From NCBI RefSeq assembly GCF_000426685.1, contig NZ_AUFV01000009.1:186001-250000 (forward strand): a stretch of DNA of 64,000 bases. The letters run 5' to 3'. The position numbers were made by a program, and so were the translations under genes. The notes beneath the pieces are model-generated. The model was given only the letters and a program-made list of their open reading frames with translations, was not told where the DNA came from and did not search any database. Source of the DNA: Solimonas flava DSM 18980 (lineage in GTDB: Bacteria; Pseudomonadota; Gammaproteobacteria; Nevskiales; Nevskiaceae). Shown piece after piece: positions 1 through 9,567 of this stretch. How positions within the stretch are numbered: the first letter of the stretch is position 1; each line of letters begins with the position of its first letter.

Positions 1-1152
<1,152 letters not shown>

Positions 1153-1183
1153 TCCCCGGGGTCGTATCGCGCCGCTGCTGCAC

Positions 1184-1209
1184 AAGGCCGGGTCGCTCCC
1201 GGCCTTTTT
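1184..1209 (+). terminator. Rho-independent terminator after thiC
   Basis: A GGCCGGG / CCCGGCC stem with a TCGCT loop is followed by five T residues (1205-1209). It sits 32 bases after the thiC stop and ends 73 bases before the next start, so it separates thiC from ggt. Confidence 0.85.
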
Positions 1210-1282
1210 GTGGGCGTCGCGCCATTTCCGCTTTGCGGCGCGGCTCCGTTATGGTCATGGCTCTCCTCGTCAGGTCGCTACG

Positions 1283-3052
1283 ATGAAGAACGGTTTCGCG
1301 CGTCATTGCCTGCTGTCGTCGGCGTTCGTCGCCACCTTGCTGTCGGGCTTCGCGTTCGCGCGCGGCGACGCGATTTCGGCGCGCGCGCTCGATGCCACCG
1401 CGCCGCCGACCACGCTGGCGGCGCTCGCCGACGCGCAGCCGGTGCGCGCGAAGCAGGCGATGGTGGTGTCGGCGCAGCATCTGGCGACGCAGGTCGGCGT
1501 CGACGTACTCAAGCGCGGCGGCAACGCGGTCGACGCGGCGGTCGCGGTCGGCTACGCGCTGGCCGTCGTGCATCCGTGCTGCGGCAATGTCGGCGGCGGC
1601 GGTTTCATGCTGATTCACCTCGCCGGCGGCCAGAACCTTTTTCTGGATTTCCGCGAGCAGGCGCCGGGCAAGGCGACGCCGACGATGTTCCAGGACGAGG
1701 CCGGCAACGTCGTCAGAGGCCGCAGCACCGACACGTATCTCGGCGTCGGGGTGCCGGGCACGGTGATGGGGCTCGAAGCGGCGCGCGCGAAGTTCGGCAC
1801 GATGAGCCGCAGCGCGCTGATCGCGCCGGCGCTGGCACTGGCGCGCGACGGTTATGTGCTGGAGCAGGGCGACGTCAACATCCTCAACACGCGCGTCGCC
1901 GACTTCGCGAAGTATCCGAACGTCGCGGCGATCTTCCTGCGCGACGGCCAGCCGTACGCGGCCGGCGAGACGCTGCGCCAGCCGCAGCTCGCGCGCACGC
2001 TGGCGCAGATCGACGCCGGCGGCGTCGCGGCGTTCTACCGCGGCCCGATCGCGAGCGCGCTGGTCGACGCCAGCGAGCGCAACGGCGGCATCCTGACGCT
2101 GCGGGATTTCGCCGACTATCAGGTGCGCTGGGAGACGCCGCTGAACTGCGGCTTTCGCGGCTACACGGTGGTGTCGGCGCCGCCGCCGAGTTCCGGCGGC
2201 ACGACCGTGTGCCAGATCCTGCAGATCGTCGATCCGTATCCGCTGCAGCGCTGGGGCTACGGCGCGGCGGCGAGCGTGCACCATCTCGCCGAGGCGGCGC
2301 GCCGCGCCTTCGCCGACCGCAATACCTACCTCGGCGATCCGGCCTTCGTGCGCAATCCGATCGCGCAGCTGCTCGCGCCGGCGCATGCCGCGGCGCTGCG
2401 CCAGACGATCCGCGCCGACCGTGCGACGCCGTCGAGCGAGATCCGCGGCAGTCTCGGTGCCGACGAGGGCGAACACACCACGCACTATTCGGTCGTCGAT
2501 CGCTGGGGCAACGCGGTGGCCGTCACCTACACGATCAACTACCTGTTCGGCATCGCGCAGATCGCCGGCGATACCGGCTTCTTCCTCAACAACGAGATGG
2601 ACGATTTCACCGCCAAGCCCGGCGTCGCGAACTCGTTCGGGCTGGTGCAGGGCAAGGTCAACCAGATCGAGCCCGGCAAGCGTCCGCTCAGCTCGATGTC
2701 GCCGACGATCGTGCTCAAGGGCGGCAAGCCGTTCATGGTCACCGGCAGCCCCGGCGGTTCGACGATCATCTCGACGGTGATGCAGAGCGTCGTCAACGTC
2801 ATCGCCTTCGGCATGAACATGCAGCAGGCGGTCGATGCGCCGCGTCTGCACATGCAGTGGCTGCCGGACCAGATCAACGTCGAGCCCGGCCTGCTGACGG
2901 CGGAGGTGCGGCAGCAGCTCGAAGCGATGGGGCACACGATCCGCGAGGTGAAATCCTGGGGCGCCGACGAAGCGATCCTGGTCGAACCCGACGGCACGCT
3001 GCAGGGCGCCAATGATCGGCGCCGGCCGGCCGGGCTGGCCGCCGGGTACTGA
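1283..3052 (+). CDS. ggt: Gamma-glutamyltransferase (gamma-glutamyltranspeptidase)
   Basis: A 589-residue periplasmic Ntn-hydrolase that cleaves the gamma-glutamyl bond of glutathione and related peptides, or transfers the glutamyl group. The ATG at 1283 is chosen because it begins a Sec signal peptide (MKNGFARHCLLSS, hydrophobic core, then small residues); the frame stays open further upstream without a signal. The precursor self-cleaves at the Thr of TTHYSVVD, which becomes the N-terminal nucleophile of the small subunit. Other family marks are GNAVDAAVA, NVGGGGFML, SSMSPTIV and GSPGGSTI, the last forming the gamma-glutamyl binding site. Length is normal for the family. It appears monocistronic: the thiC terminator lies upstream and a convergent gene downstream. 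Confidence 0.95.
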   Translation: MKNGFARHCLLSSAFVATLLSGFAFARGDAISARALDATAPPTTLAALADAQPVRAKQAMVVSAQHLATQVGVDVLKRGGNAVDAAVAVGYALAVVHPCCGNVGGGGFMLIHLAGGQNLFLDFREQAPGKATPTMFQDEAGNVVRGRSTDTYLGVGVPGTVMGLEAARAKFGTMSRSALIAPALALARDGYVLEQGDVNILNTRVADFAKYPNVAAIFLRDGQPYAAGETLRQPQLARTLAQIDAGGVAAFYRGPIASALVDASERNGGILTLRDFADYQVRWETPLNCGFRGYTVVSAPPPSSGGTTVCQILQIVDPYPLQRWGYGAAASVHHLAEAARRAFADRNTYLGDPAFVRNPIAQLLAPAHAAALRQTIRADRATPSSEIRGSLGADEGEHTTHYSVVDRWGNAVAVTYTINYLFGIAQIAGDTGFFLNNEMDDFTAKPGVANSFGLVQGKVNQIEPGKRPLSSMSPTIVLKGGKPFMVTGSPGGSTIISTVMQSVVNVIAFGMNMQQAVDAPRLHMQWLPDQINVEPGLLTAEVRQQLEAMGHTIREVKSWGADEAILVEPDGTLQGANDRRRPAGLAAGY

Positions 3053-3068
3053 GTTCCACCGCGTTGCG

Positions 3069-3099
3069 GGGACGGCCGGACGATGCGCCGGGCCGTCCC
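3069..3099. terminator. Hairpin between convergent ggt and repeat-protein genes
   Basis: Arms GGGACGGCC (3069-3077) and GGCCGTCCC (3091-3099) pair perfectly across a 13-base loop, between two convergent genes. There is no T tract, so an intrinsic terminator is plausible but not certain. Confidence 0.4.
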
Positions 3100-3110
3100 T
3101 GCGCGGCCGT

Positions 3111-3716
3111 TCAGGCCGAGGTGTTGACGAGGCTGCCGGACGGCAGGTGCCGCATGACCTCGGACAGATAGCTCTGCGCCGTCGACGTATCGCCGGCGGC
3201 GATCGCGTCGCCAAGCTTGCCGACCAGCGTCGCCATCGGGTTGTAGCCGTCGCCGCTGTCGCCGTTGCCGGTGCTGGCCAGCGCGTCACTCAGCGTCGCG
3301 AAGGCCGATGACGCATCGTCGAGATCGCTGTCCGACAGCGCGTCGACGAGGCTTTGCAGGCTGTCGCTGACCGCTTCCGAGGCCGGCGGCGGGCCGGGCG
3401 GCGGCGGCGGGCCGCCGGCACCGCTGGGCGGCGCGGTGTCCTTGAACGTGGCGACCGCGTCCTGGGCGGCGCCGACGTCGCCGCTGTCGAGCGCCTCGCC
3501 GATCGCCGACAGCATCTGCCCGACCGGGTCCTGGCCGTCGCCGCCGGTCCTGGCCTGGGCGGTGATTTTCGAATAAGCGTCCTGGATCGCGGTCAGGTCG
3601 CCGCTGTCCACCGCGCCGAGCAGCGATTGCAGATCCTGGCCGAAACCGCCGCCCGATCCGCCGTTGCCGAAGCCGGCGTAGACGCCGGAGGTACTGCCGA
3701 TGCCCGAAATGCTCAT
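3111..3716 (-). CDS. Small protein with four degenerate helical repeats, function unknown
   Basis: A 201-residue protein I cannot assign to a family. The start at 3716 follows a good ribosome site (AAGGGAGAG, 4 bases before the ATG). The N-terminus is glycine/serine-rich and has no signal peptide. Four copies of a 27-29 residue module can be aligned by eye, at about residues 28-54, 67-93, 119-146 and 163-191, each following the pattern hydrophobic-x-x-L-x-x-A-(L/I/V)-x-SGD-(L/V/T)-x-x-A-x-x-A. Examples are LLGAVDSGDLTAIQDAY and AIGEALDSGDVGAAQDAV. A proline-rich linker (GGPPPPPGPPP) splits the repeats two and two. The pattern suggests helix-turn-helix hairpins with the SGD turn capping a helix. 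The gene is convergent with ggt and divergent from the adenine-deaminase-like lipoprotein. Confidence 0.8.
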   Translation of the reverse strand: MSISGIGSTSGVYAGFGNGGSGGGFGQDLQSLLGAVDSGDLTAIQDAYSKITAQARTGGDGQDPVGQMLSAIGEALDSGDVGAAQDAVATFKDTAPPSGAGGPPPPPGPPPASEAVSDSLQSLVDALSDSDLDDASSAFATLSDALASTGNGDSGDGYNPMATLVGKLGDAIAAGDTSTAQSYLSEVMRHLPSGSLVNTSA

Positions 3717-3951
3717 GCCGCTCTCCCTTGCCGTGATGTGATGGCGTTGAGCGGCGTAGCGGCGCCGGCGGCCGGCAGTGAAGGCGCCGTTTACAGATGC
3801 AAACACAGTGCAACGGATACACACCGGCATCGCGGCGCCGGCGGCGTGAATGTCGACAATCCTGTTTTCGATGGTATGCAATTTGCAGTTCTGCTCCCCG
3901 CGCCGGGCAGTGCCTGGCCTTGAGTCGCGGCGAACTCCCGGGAGCGAAAGC

Positions 3952-5916
3952 ATGAAACGCAGGCGTGGCGCGGTTTGGGCGGTGTCGATGACGGCGGCGG
4001 CGCTGCTGGCGCTCGCCGGCTGCAAGGCCAAGGACGCGCCGCCGGCGCCTGCATCGGTGCCCGAAAAGGCGCACAGCTTCAGCCCCGAGGTGCAGATCCG
4101 CCAGCATCTGGTGCAGGTCGCGCTCGGCCGCGAGCCGGCCGATCGCATCATCCGCGGCGCGACCGTGCTCGACGTGTTCACGCGCGAGTGGCTGCCGAAC
4201 CAGGACATCGTCATCGCCGGCGAGCGCATCGCCTGGGTCGGCGCTGCCGGCACCTGGCCGGGCCAGGCGGGCGAGGTGGTCGATGCCAGCGGCGAGTTTG
4301 CGGTGCCGGGCTTCGGCGAATCGCACAAGCACATCGAGAGTTCGTATCTGACGCCGGAATACGAGGCGGCGCTGGTGATCCCGCGCGGCAACACCTGGAC
4401 GATCGAGGACTCGCACGAAATCTCCAACGTCGTCGGCACTCACAACGTCGACTTCTGGCTGCGCGCCGAGAAGGCCGGCAGCCCGCTGAAGATCTTCGCG
4501 TCGATCGGCTCGGCGACGCCGCCGACGATCTACGAGTTCGGCGGCGGCTACTACGGCTACCGCGAGATGTCGGACTTCATGGAGCAAAATCCGGAGCGCG
4601 TGATCTCGCTCGGCGAGGTCATGGACTGGCCGGCGGTCAACGCGCCGCCGAACGCCAGGGCCGAAGGCGGCCGCCAGCGCATCTGGGAGATGATCGACGC
4701 GACGATGGCGCATCGCGGCATCGTCGAGGGCCACGGCTCGGGCCTGATCAAGCCGGACGAGATCAACGCCTTCGCCGCCGCCGGACTGTCGTCCGACCAC
4801 GAGGCGCGGCTGCCGCAGGAAGGCCTCGACAAGCTGCGCCGCGGCGTCTTCATCGAGGCGCGCGTCGATCTGATGCGCACGCTGTTCCCGTTCCTGATCG
4901 AGCACGGCCTGCAGGACTGGTCGAACGTCTCGGTGACGACCGACGACCGCGACGTGCACGCGACGCTGCAGCTCGGCTCGATGGACTACAACATCCGCAC
5001 CGCGATCGAGTCCGGCGTGCCGGTCGAGATCGCCTACCAGCTCGGCAGCTACAACACCGCGCGCCACTACCATCTCGAGGACCGCTTCGGCTCGATCGCG
5101 CCCGGCCGCTACGCCGACGTGGTGCTGTTGTCCGATCCGAAGAAGGTCGCGGTCACGCGCGTGTTCGCCAACGGCCGGCTGGCCTCGAAGGGCACCGAGT
5201 ACCTGCTGCCGATCCCGAAGATCGAGTATCCGGACTGGATCTACAACACGATCAACATCGGCCGTGCACTGAAGGCCGAGGACTTCGTCGTCAAGGCACC
5301 GGCGGGCCGTCAGCAGGTCGACGTCGCACTGCTCGAACCGTTCTGGTTCGAGCCGGACTTCATCACCTCGACGCTGCCGGTGCAGGCCGATGGCAGCGTC
5401 GTCGCCGATCCGGCGCAGGGCATCATCAAGGTCGCGGTCGTCGACCGCTATCACGGCAAGGGCGGCAGCACGCCGTCGGTGTCGAAGATGTTCTGGCGCA
5501 ACGTGGGGCCGAAGACGCCGGGTTCGGCGCTCGCCAGCTCGCAGTCGCACGATCTGCACAACATCTGGGTCGCCGGCAACGACGACGCGGCGATGGCGCT
5601 CGCCGTCAACACGATCGCCGAGCTGCACGGCGGCTGGGCGCTGGTCAGCGGCGGCAAGGTCGTCGCCAAGGTCCGGCTCGACGTCGGCGGCCTGATGACC
5701 TCGCGGCCGGTCGACGAAGTCGCCGCCGAGATGGAAGCGCTGCACGAGGCGGCCGACGCGATGGACTGGATCGGTGCGCCGGGCCTGCCGGAGCGCATGC
5801 GCTTCGCGTTCCTGACTGCCTCGCCGTGGAAGTGGCAGCTGGTCGCGCCGTACGAGGGCAATCCGGGCGGCTTCGTCAACGTGACGACCGGCGAAACGCA
5901 CGCCGTCGTCTGGTAG
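3952..5916 (+). CDS. Adenine deaminase-like amidohydrolase, predicted lipoprotein
   Basis: A 654-residue amidohydrolase most like adenine deaminase, which converts adenine to hypoxanthine plus ammonia using a dinuclear metal centre. The metal-site motif is present as VPGFGESHKHIESS (HxH at residues 125 and 127; the family usually has HVH). IEDSHEISNV (usual DPHEI), SDHEARLP and TTDDRDVHATL are also present. The C-terminal adenine-deaminase domain is recognisable from SSQSHDLHNIWVAGNDD and GGLMTSRPVDEV. The start at 3952 follows GGAG and gives a lipoprotein signal with lipobox LAGC (Cys24), so the enzyme should be membrane-anchored outside the cytoplasm. That is odd, because characterised adenine deaminases are cytoplasmic. 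Several signature residues differ, so another exocyclic amine or ring substrate is possible. The HupE-like gene starts 16 bases downstream and is probably co-transcribed. Confidence 0.82.
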   Translation: MKRRRGAVWAVSMTAAALLALAGCKAKDAPPAPASVPEKAHSFSPEVQIRQHLVQVALGREPADRIIRGATVLDVFTREWLPNQDIVIAGERIAWVGAAGTWPGQAGEVVDASGEFAVPGFGESHKHIESSYLTPEYEAALVIPRGNTWTIEDSHEISNVVGTHNVDFWLRAEKAGSPLKIFASIGSATPPTIYEFGGGYYGYREMSDFMEQNPERVISLGEVMDWPAVNAPPNARAEGGRQRIWEMIDATMAHRGIVEGHGSGLIKPDEINAFAAAGLSSDHEARLPQEGLDKLRRGVFIEARVDLMRTLFPFLIEHGLQDWSNVSVTTDDRDVHATLQLGSMDYNIRTAIESGVPVEIAYQLGSYNTARHYHLEDRFGSIAPGRYADVVLLSDPKKVAVTRVFANGRLASKGTEYLLPIPKIEYPDWIYNTINIGRALKAEDFVVKAPAGRQQVDVALLEPFWFEPDFITSTLPVQADGSVVADPAQGIIKVAVVDRYHGKGGSTPSVSKMFWRNVGPKTPGSALASSQSHDLHNIWVAGNDDAAMALAVNTIAELHGGWALVSGGKVVAKVRLDVGGLMTSRPVDEVAAEMEALHEAADAMDWIGAPGLPERMRFAFLTASPWKWQLVAPYEGNPGGFVNVTTGETHAVVW

Positions 5917-5932
5917 CGCGGGCCCCGGCGCC

Positions 5933-7078
5933 GTGAGGCGTTTCGCCGCCGTGCTGGTCGCGCTGCTGCTCGGCGGCGCGGCGCTGCCGGCGTCGGCGCA
6001 CTTGCTGAACATGACGCGCATCGATGTCGACTTCGCCGCCGGCGGCGAGGTCGAGGTCGCGGTCTCGATCGACCTCACGCGCGAGGCCGGCGGCCCCGGT
6101 GACTACTACGCGCTGAGCCGCGCCACCGCGCCGCTGCACGAGGCGCGGCTCGCCGCGCTGTTTGGCAGGCTGGCCGGCGCGATGCAGCTGCAGGTCGACG
6201 GCGTGCCGCTGCTGCTGACGCCGGTCGCGGCGACGCTGCCGCAGCAGAGCGAGGCCGAGTTCCGCAATCCGGTGAACTGGCCGATGACCGGCGTGCAGCT
6301 GCGCGGCGTGCTGCCGCCGCGCGCTGCCGGCGCGCCGGGGCGCGTGCTCGCGCGCTTCGATACTGCGTTCGCGTTCGAGGAGCCGATCGCGCTGACGCTG
6401 CACGCCGCGGACGGACGCAAGATGACGCGCTGGCTGGTCGCCGGCCAGCAGAGCCCGAAATTCCTGCTGCAGGCGCCGCCGCCGGGGGCGCCGGCGACGA
6501 GCGACGCGGACACGCGCCGCGCCGGCTGGACGACGGCGTTCGAGTACCTGCGCTTCGGGTTCCTGCACATCCTGCCGAAAGGCCTCGACCACGTGCTGTT
6601 CGTCGTCGGCCTGTATCTGGGCACGCGCAATTTGCGCACGCTGCTGATGTTGGTGACGAGCTTCACGCTGGCGCACTCGGTGACGCTGATCCTGTCGAGC
6701 TTCGGCGCGCTGCGCGTGCCGGCGGCCGTCGTCGAGCCGGCGATCGCGCTGTCGATCGCCTGGATCGCGATCGAGAACCTGCTGTTCGTGCGCGTCAGCG
6801 CCTGGCGCGCGGCGATCGTGTTCGCGTTCGGCCTGCTGCACGGCCTCGGCTTCGCCGCCGCGCTGCGCGAGCTTGGCCTGCCGCAGCAGAACTTCCTCGG
6901 CGCGCTGCTCAGCTTCAACGTCGGTGTCGAGCTCGGCCAGCTCACCGTCGTCGCGCTGGCGCTGCTGCTGACCGGCTGGCTGCGCCAGCGCAGCGGCTAT
7001 CGCCGCCTCGTCGTCGTGCCCGGCTCGCTGGCGATCGCCGCGCTGGCGCTGCTCTGGACCGTGCAGCGCCTCGCCTGA
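5933..7078 (+). CDS. HupE/UreJ-family membrane protein with N-terminal periplasmic domain
   Basis: A 381-residue protein starting at GTG. It has a Sec signal peptide (cleavage near LPASA-H), a periplasmic beta-rich domain of about 165 residues, then a C-terminal multi-helix membrane domain of the HupE/UreJ type. The conserved polar and histidine motifs in the helices are visible: FLHILPKGLDHVLFVVG, TLAHSVTL and FGLLHGLGFA. HupE relatives are linked to nickel or cobalt uptake, but many proteins of this long form have no proven substrate. The 16-base gap after the lipoprotein deaminase gene suggests one operon, and a role in supplying metal to that enzyme is only a guess. No clear ribosome site precedes the GTG, so translation may depend on the upstream gene. 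Confidence 0.85.
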   Translation: MRRFAAVLVALLLGGAALPASAHLLNMTRIDVDFAAGGEVEVAVSIDLTREAGGPGDYYALSRATAPLHEARLAALFGRLAGAMQLQVDGVPLLLTPVAATLPQQSEAEFRNPVNWPMTGVQLRGVLPPRAAGAPGRVLARFDTAFAFEEPIALTLHAADGRKMTRWLVAGQQSPKFLLQAPPPGAPATSDADTRRAGWTTAFEYLRFGFLHILPKGLDHVLFVVGLYLGTRNLRTLLMLVTSFTLAHSVTLILSSFGALRVPAAVVEPAIALSIAWIAIENLLFVRVSAWRAAIVFAFGLLHGLGFAAALRELGLPQQNFLGALLSFNVGVELGQLTVVALALLLTGWLRQRSGYRRLVVVPGSLAIAALALLWTVQRLA

Positions 7079-7097
7079 GCCGGCGCGTGGCGCCGCT

Positions 7098-8324
7098 TCA
7101 GGCCGGCTGCAGGCGCGGCGGCGCTTCGCGCACCGGCAGCGTGATCAGCGCCGCGGCCAGCGCGAAGGCGATGTCGGCGTACCACATCCAGCCGTAGTCG
7201 CCGAAGCGCGCCAGCGTCAGGCCGCCGAGCCAGGCGCCGAAGAAGCCGCCGATCTGGTGGCTGAGCACGGTCAGGCCGAACAGCGTGCCGAGATAGCGCG
7301 TGCCGAACAGCTGGCCGACCAGGCCCGCGGTCGGCGGCACCGTCGCCAGCCAGCTGAAGCCGAGGCCGGCGGCGAACACGTAGAAGGTCAGCGGCGTACG
7401 CGGCGCGACGAGATACAGCGCGATCATCAACGCGCGGCTCGCGTAGACGCCGGCCAGCACCCACCGCATCGGCCAGCGCTGCGCGAGGCTGCCGGCGAAC
7501 AGGCTGCCGGCGATGTTGAACAGGCCGATCAGGCCGAGCGAGATCGACGAGACGCTGGCCGGCAGCCCGCAGAGCTGGACCTCACCGGGCAGGTGCGTGG
7601 TGAGGAAGGCGATGTGCAGGCCGCAGGTGAAGAAGCCGGCGTGCAGGAACCAGTAGCTGCGCTCGCCGAACGCGTGGCGCAGCTCGGCGCGCAGTCCGGG
7701 CCCGTGCTGCGCCGCCGCGACCGCATCGTCGGCCGGCGCGCCGCGCAGCCGCCGCGCCAGCGGCAGCGACAGCAGGCTCGCCGCGGCCAGCGCGTAGAGA
7801 CTCGCGGCCCAGCCGGCGACGCTGATGATCGCCTGCGCCAGCGGCGCGAACAGGAACTGGCCGAACGAGCCGCCGGCGTTGATGAAGCCGGCCGCGAACG
7901 CGCGGCGCTCGGGCGCCAGCTGGCGCGCGGTCGCACCGATCAGGATCGAGAAGCTGCCGGCGCCGGCGCCGGCCGCGGCCAGCACGCCGAGGCCCAGCGT
8001 CAGGCCGAAGGCGCTCGGCAGCAGCGGCGTCAGCACCAGGCCGGCGGCGAGCATCAGCCCGCCGAGCCGGACCACGCCGACCGAGCCGCGGCGGTCGGCG
8101 ACCAGGCCGAACAGCGGCTGCGCGACGCCCCACATCAGCTGGCCGATCGCCAGCGCGAAGCTGATGCCGACGATGCCGATGCCGGTGCTGGCGTGGATCG
8201 GCGCGACGAACAGGCCCAGCGACTGGCGCACGCCCATCGTCAGCGTGAGGATGGTCGCGGCGACGATCATCAGCGACCAGTCGCGTCGGGCGGTGCTGCT
8301 CTGCCGGCTCAGCGGGTCGATCAC
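7098..8324 (-). CDS. MFS transporter
   Basis: A 408-residue major facilitator with 12 predicted helices. It begins with ARRDWSLMIVAATILTLTMG and contains the MFS loop motif between helices 2 and 3 (GLVADRRGSVGVVR). It resembles oxalate/formate- or monocarboxylate-type and YnfM-like permeases, but the substrate cannot be read from sequence. The GTG at 8324 is chosen because AGGAG lies 7 bases upstream and it overlaps the stop of the preceding gene by 4 bases (GTGA). It is the last gene of a four-gene operon (GST, rarD, monooxygenase-like, MFS) read leftward. Confidence 0.88.
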   Translation of the reverse strand: MIDPLSRQSSTARRDWSLMIVAATILTLTMGVRQSLGLFVAPIHASTGIGIVGISFALAIGQLMWGVAQPLFGLVADRRGSVGVVRLGGLMLAAGLVLTPLLPSAFGLTLGLGVLAAAGAGAGSFSILIGATARQLAPERRAFAAGFINAGGSFGQFLFAPLAQAIISVAGWAASLYALAAASLLSLPLARRLRGAPADDAVAAAQHGPGLRAELRHAFGERSYWFLHAGFFTCGLHIAFLTTHLPGEVQLCGLPASVSSISLGLIGLFNIAGSLFAGSLAQRWPMRWVLAGVYASRALMIALYLVAPRTPLTFYVFAAGLGFSWLATVPPTAGLVGQLFGTRYLGTLFGLTVLSHQIGGFFGAWLGGLTLARFGDYGWMWYADIAFALAAALITLPVREAPPRLQPA

Positions 8325-8632
8325 GGCGACTCCTGTCGTTGGTCGAGAATGAAGGCCGCGCAGGCAGCGTCGAGCAGCGCGCAGGCGGCGGCATGGCGGA
8401 CATGGAAGCGTTCCCAGTCGGCCTGCGAGCGCCAGCGGTCGATGGTGCGGTAGCGACCGTCCGGCAGCGTCCGCAGCTCGCGGCCGAGGTAGCCGTCGCC
8501 GCGCCGGAACAGCGCCGCCCAGGCACCGTCCGCGCAGTGCGCGGCGAGGAATTCCGGCTCGTACTCGGCGTGCACCGTGTGGCAACGGACGATGCAGTGC
8601 TGCGCCGCGACGGCGGGCGGGGCCTTGCGCAT
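8321..8632 (-). CDS. Antibiotic-biosynthesis-monooxygenase-like (dimeric alpha/beta barrel) protein
   Basis: A 103-residue protein with the ABM-type ferredoxin-like pattern: an opening strand (HCIVRCHTVHAEYEPEF), then GYLGRELRTLPDGRY and a WRSQADWERF segment matching the usual 'W.S...w..f' pattern. Members act as small cofactor-free monooxygenases, heme-degrading enzymes or stress-linked barrels of unknown role. The stop overlaps the MFS start by 4 bases, and the gene begins 11 bases after the rarD stop, so it lies inside the GST - rarD - MFS operon. The frame stays open far upstream, but the ATG at 8632 gives a normal-length domain. Confidence 0.75.
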   Translation of the reverse strand: MRKAPPAVAAQHCIVRCHTVHAEYEPEFLAAHCADGAWAALFRRGDGYLGRELRTLPDGRYRTIDRWRSQADWERFHVRHAAACALLDAACAAFILDQRQESP

Positions 8633-8643
8633 CGCCGCGACGC

Positions 8644-9567
8644 TCAGGCGGTGGCCAGCCGTGGCCGCGCCCGGTGCGCGCGCCACAGGCCTTCGCCGGC
8701 GAACACGAACAGCGCCGCCCAGATCATCGCGAAACCGACGATGCGCTCGGCCGTGAACGCTTCGTGGAAGACGAAGATGCCGGTCAGCAGCTGCAGCGTC
8801 GGGCCGACGTACTGCATCAGGCCGACGGTCGACAGCGGCACGCGGCGCACGCCGTAGGCGAACATCACCAGCGGAATCGCCGTCACCGCGCCGCTGGCGA
8901 TCAGCAGGACGTCGAGCAGGCGGTCGTGGGCGCCGAAGCTCAGCGTGCCGGCATAGGTACACCAGAGCAGGTAGGCGAGCATCAGCGGCGCGACCAGCAG
9001 CGTCTCGACGCCGAGGCCGGCGACCGAGTCGACGACCACCATCTTGCGAATCAGGCCGTAGGCACCGAAGCTCGCCGCCAGACCCAGCGCGATCCACGGC
9101 AGGCGCCCGACCTGCCAGGTCAGCCAGGCGACGCCGAGCGCGGCGATGGCGACCGCGAGCCACTGTGCGCGGTTGAGCTTTTCGCGCAGCACGAAGACGC
9201 CGAGCAGCACGCTGACCAGCGGGTTGATGAAGTAGCCGAGGCTGGCCTCGATGACGTGGCCGTTGGTGACGGCCCAGACGTAGACCAGCCAGTTGCCGCT
9301 GATCAGCAGGGCCGACGCGGCGAGGCGCAGGCGCGCCTGCGGATCGCGCAGCGCCGCGCCGACCTTGCCGAGTTCGCCGCGCAGCGCCAGGTAGCCGAAC
9401 ACGAACAGGCAGGCCCAGACCACGCGGTGCGCCATGATCTGCAGCGCGCCGGTGTCGTGCAGCTGCTTGAGGTACAGGGGCAGCAGGCCCCAGATCAGGA
9501 AGGCGCCGAACGTGGCCGCGAAGCCGCGCCGGTAATCCGCTTCGGCGGACGTCAGGGTGTGGCTCAT
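8644..9567 (-). CDS. rarD: RarD-type EamA-family (DMT) permease
   Basis: A 307-residue inner-membrane protein with ten hydrophobic helices. Features typical of RarD are FLIWGLLPLYLKQL, MAHRVVWA, SGNWLVYVWAVTNGHVIEASLGYFI (written here as two overlapping blocks of the conserved region: SGNWLVYVWAV and ASLGYFINP), and GLMQYVGPTLQLL. RarD proteins belong to the drug/metabolite transporter superfamily; chloramphenicol resistance was reported for a Pseudomonas homologue, but the natural substrate is unsettled. Its ATG overlaps the GST stop by 4 bases (ATGA), which predicts translational coupling. Confidence 0.92.
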   Translation of the reverse strand: MSHTLTSAEADYRRGFAATFGAFLIWGLLPLYLKQLHDTGALQIMAHRVVWACLFVFGYLALRGELGKVGAALRDPQARLRLAASALLISGNWLVYVWAVTNGHVIEASLGYFINPLVSVLLGVFVLREKLNRAQWLAVAIAALGVAWLTWQVGRLPWIALGLAASFGAYGLIRKMVVVDSVAGLGVETLLVAPLMLAYLLWCTYAGTLSFGAHDRLLDVLLIASGAVTAIPLVMFAYGVRRVPLSTVGLMQYVGPTLQLLTGIFVFHEAFTAERIVGFAMIWAALFVFAGEGLWRAHRARPRLATA

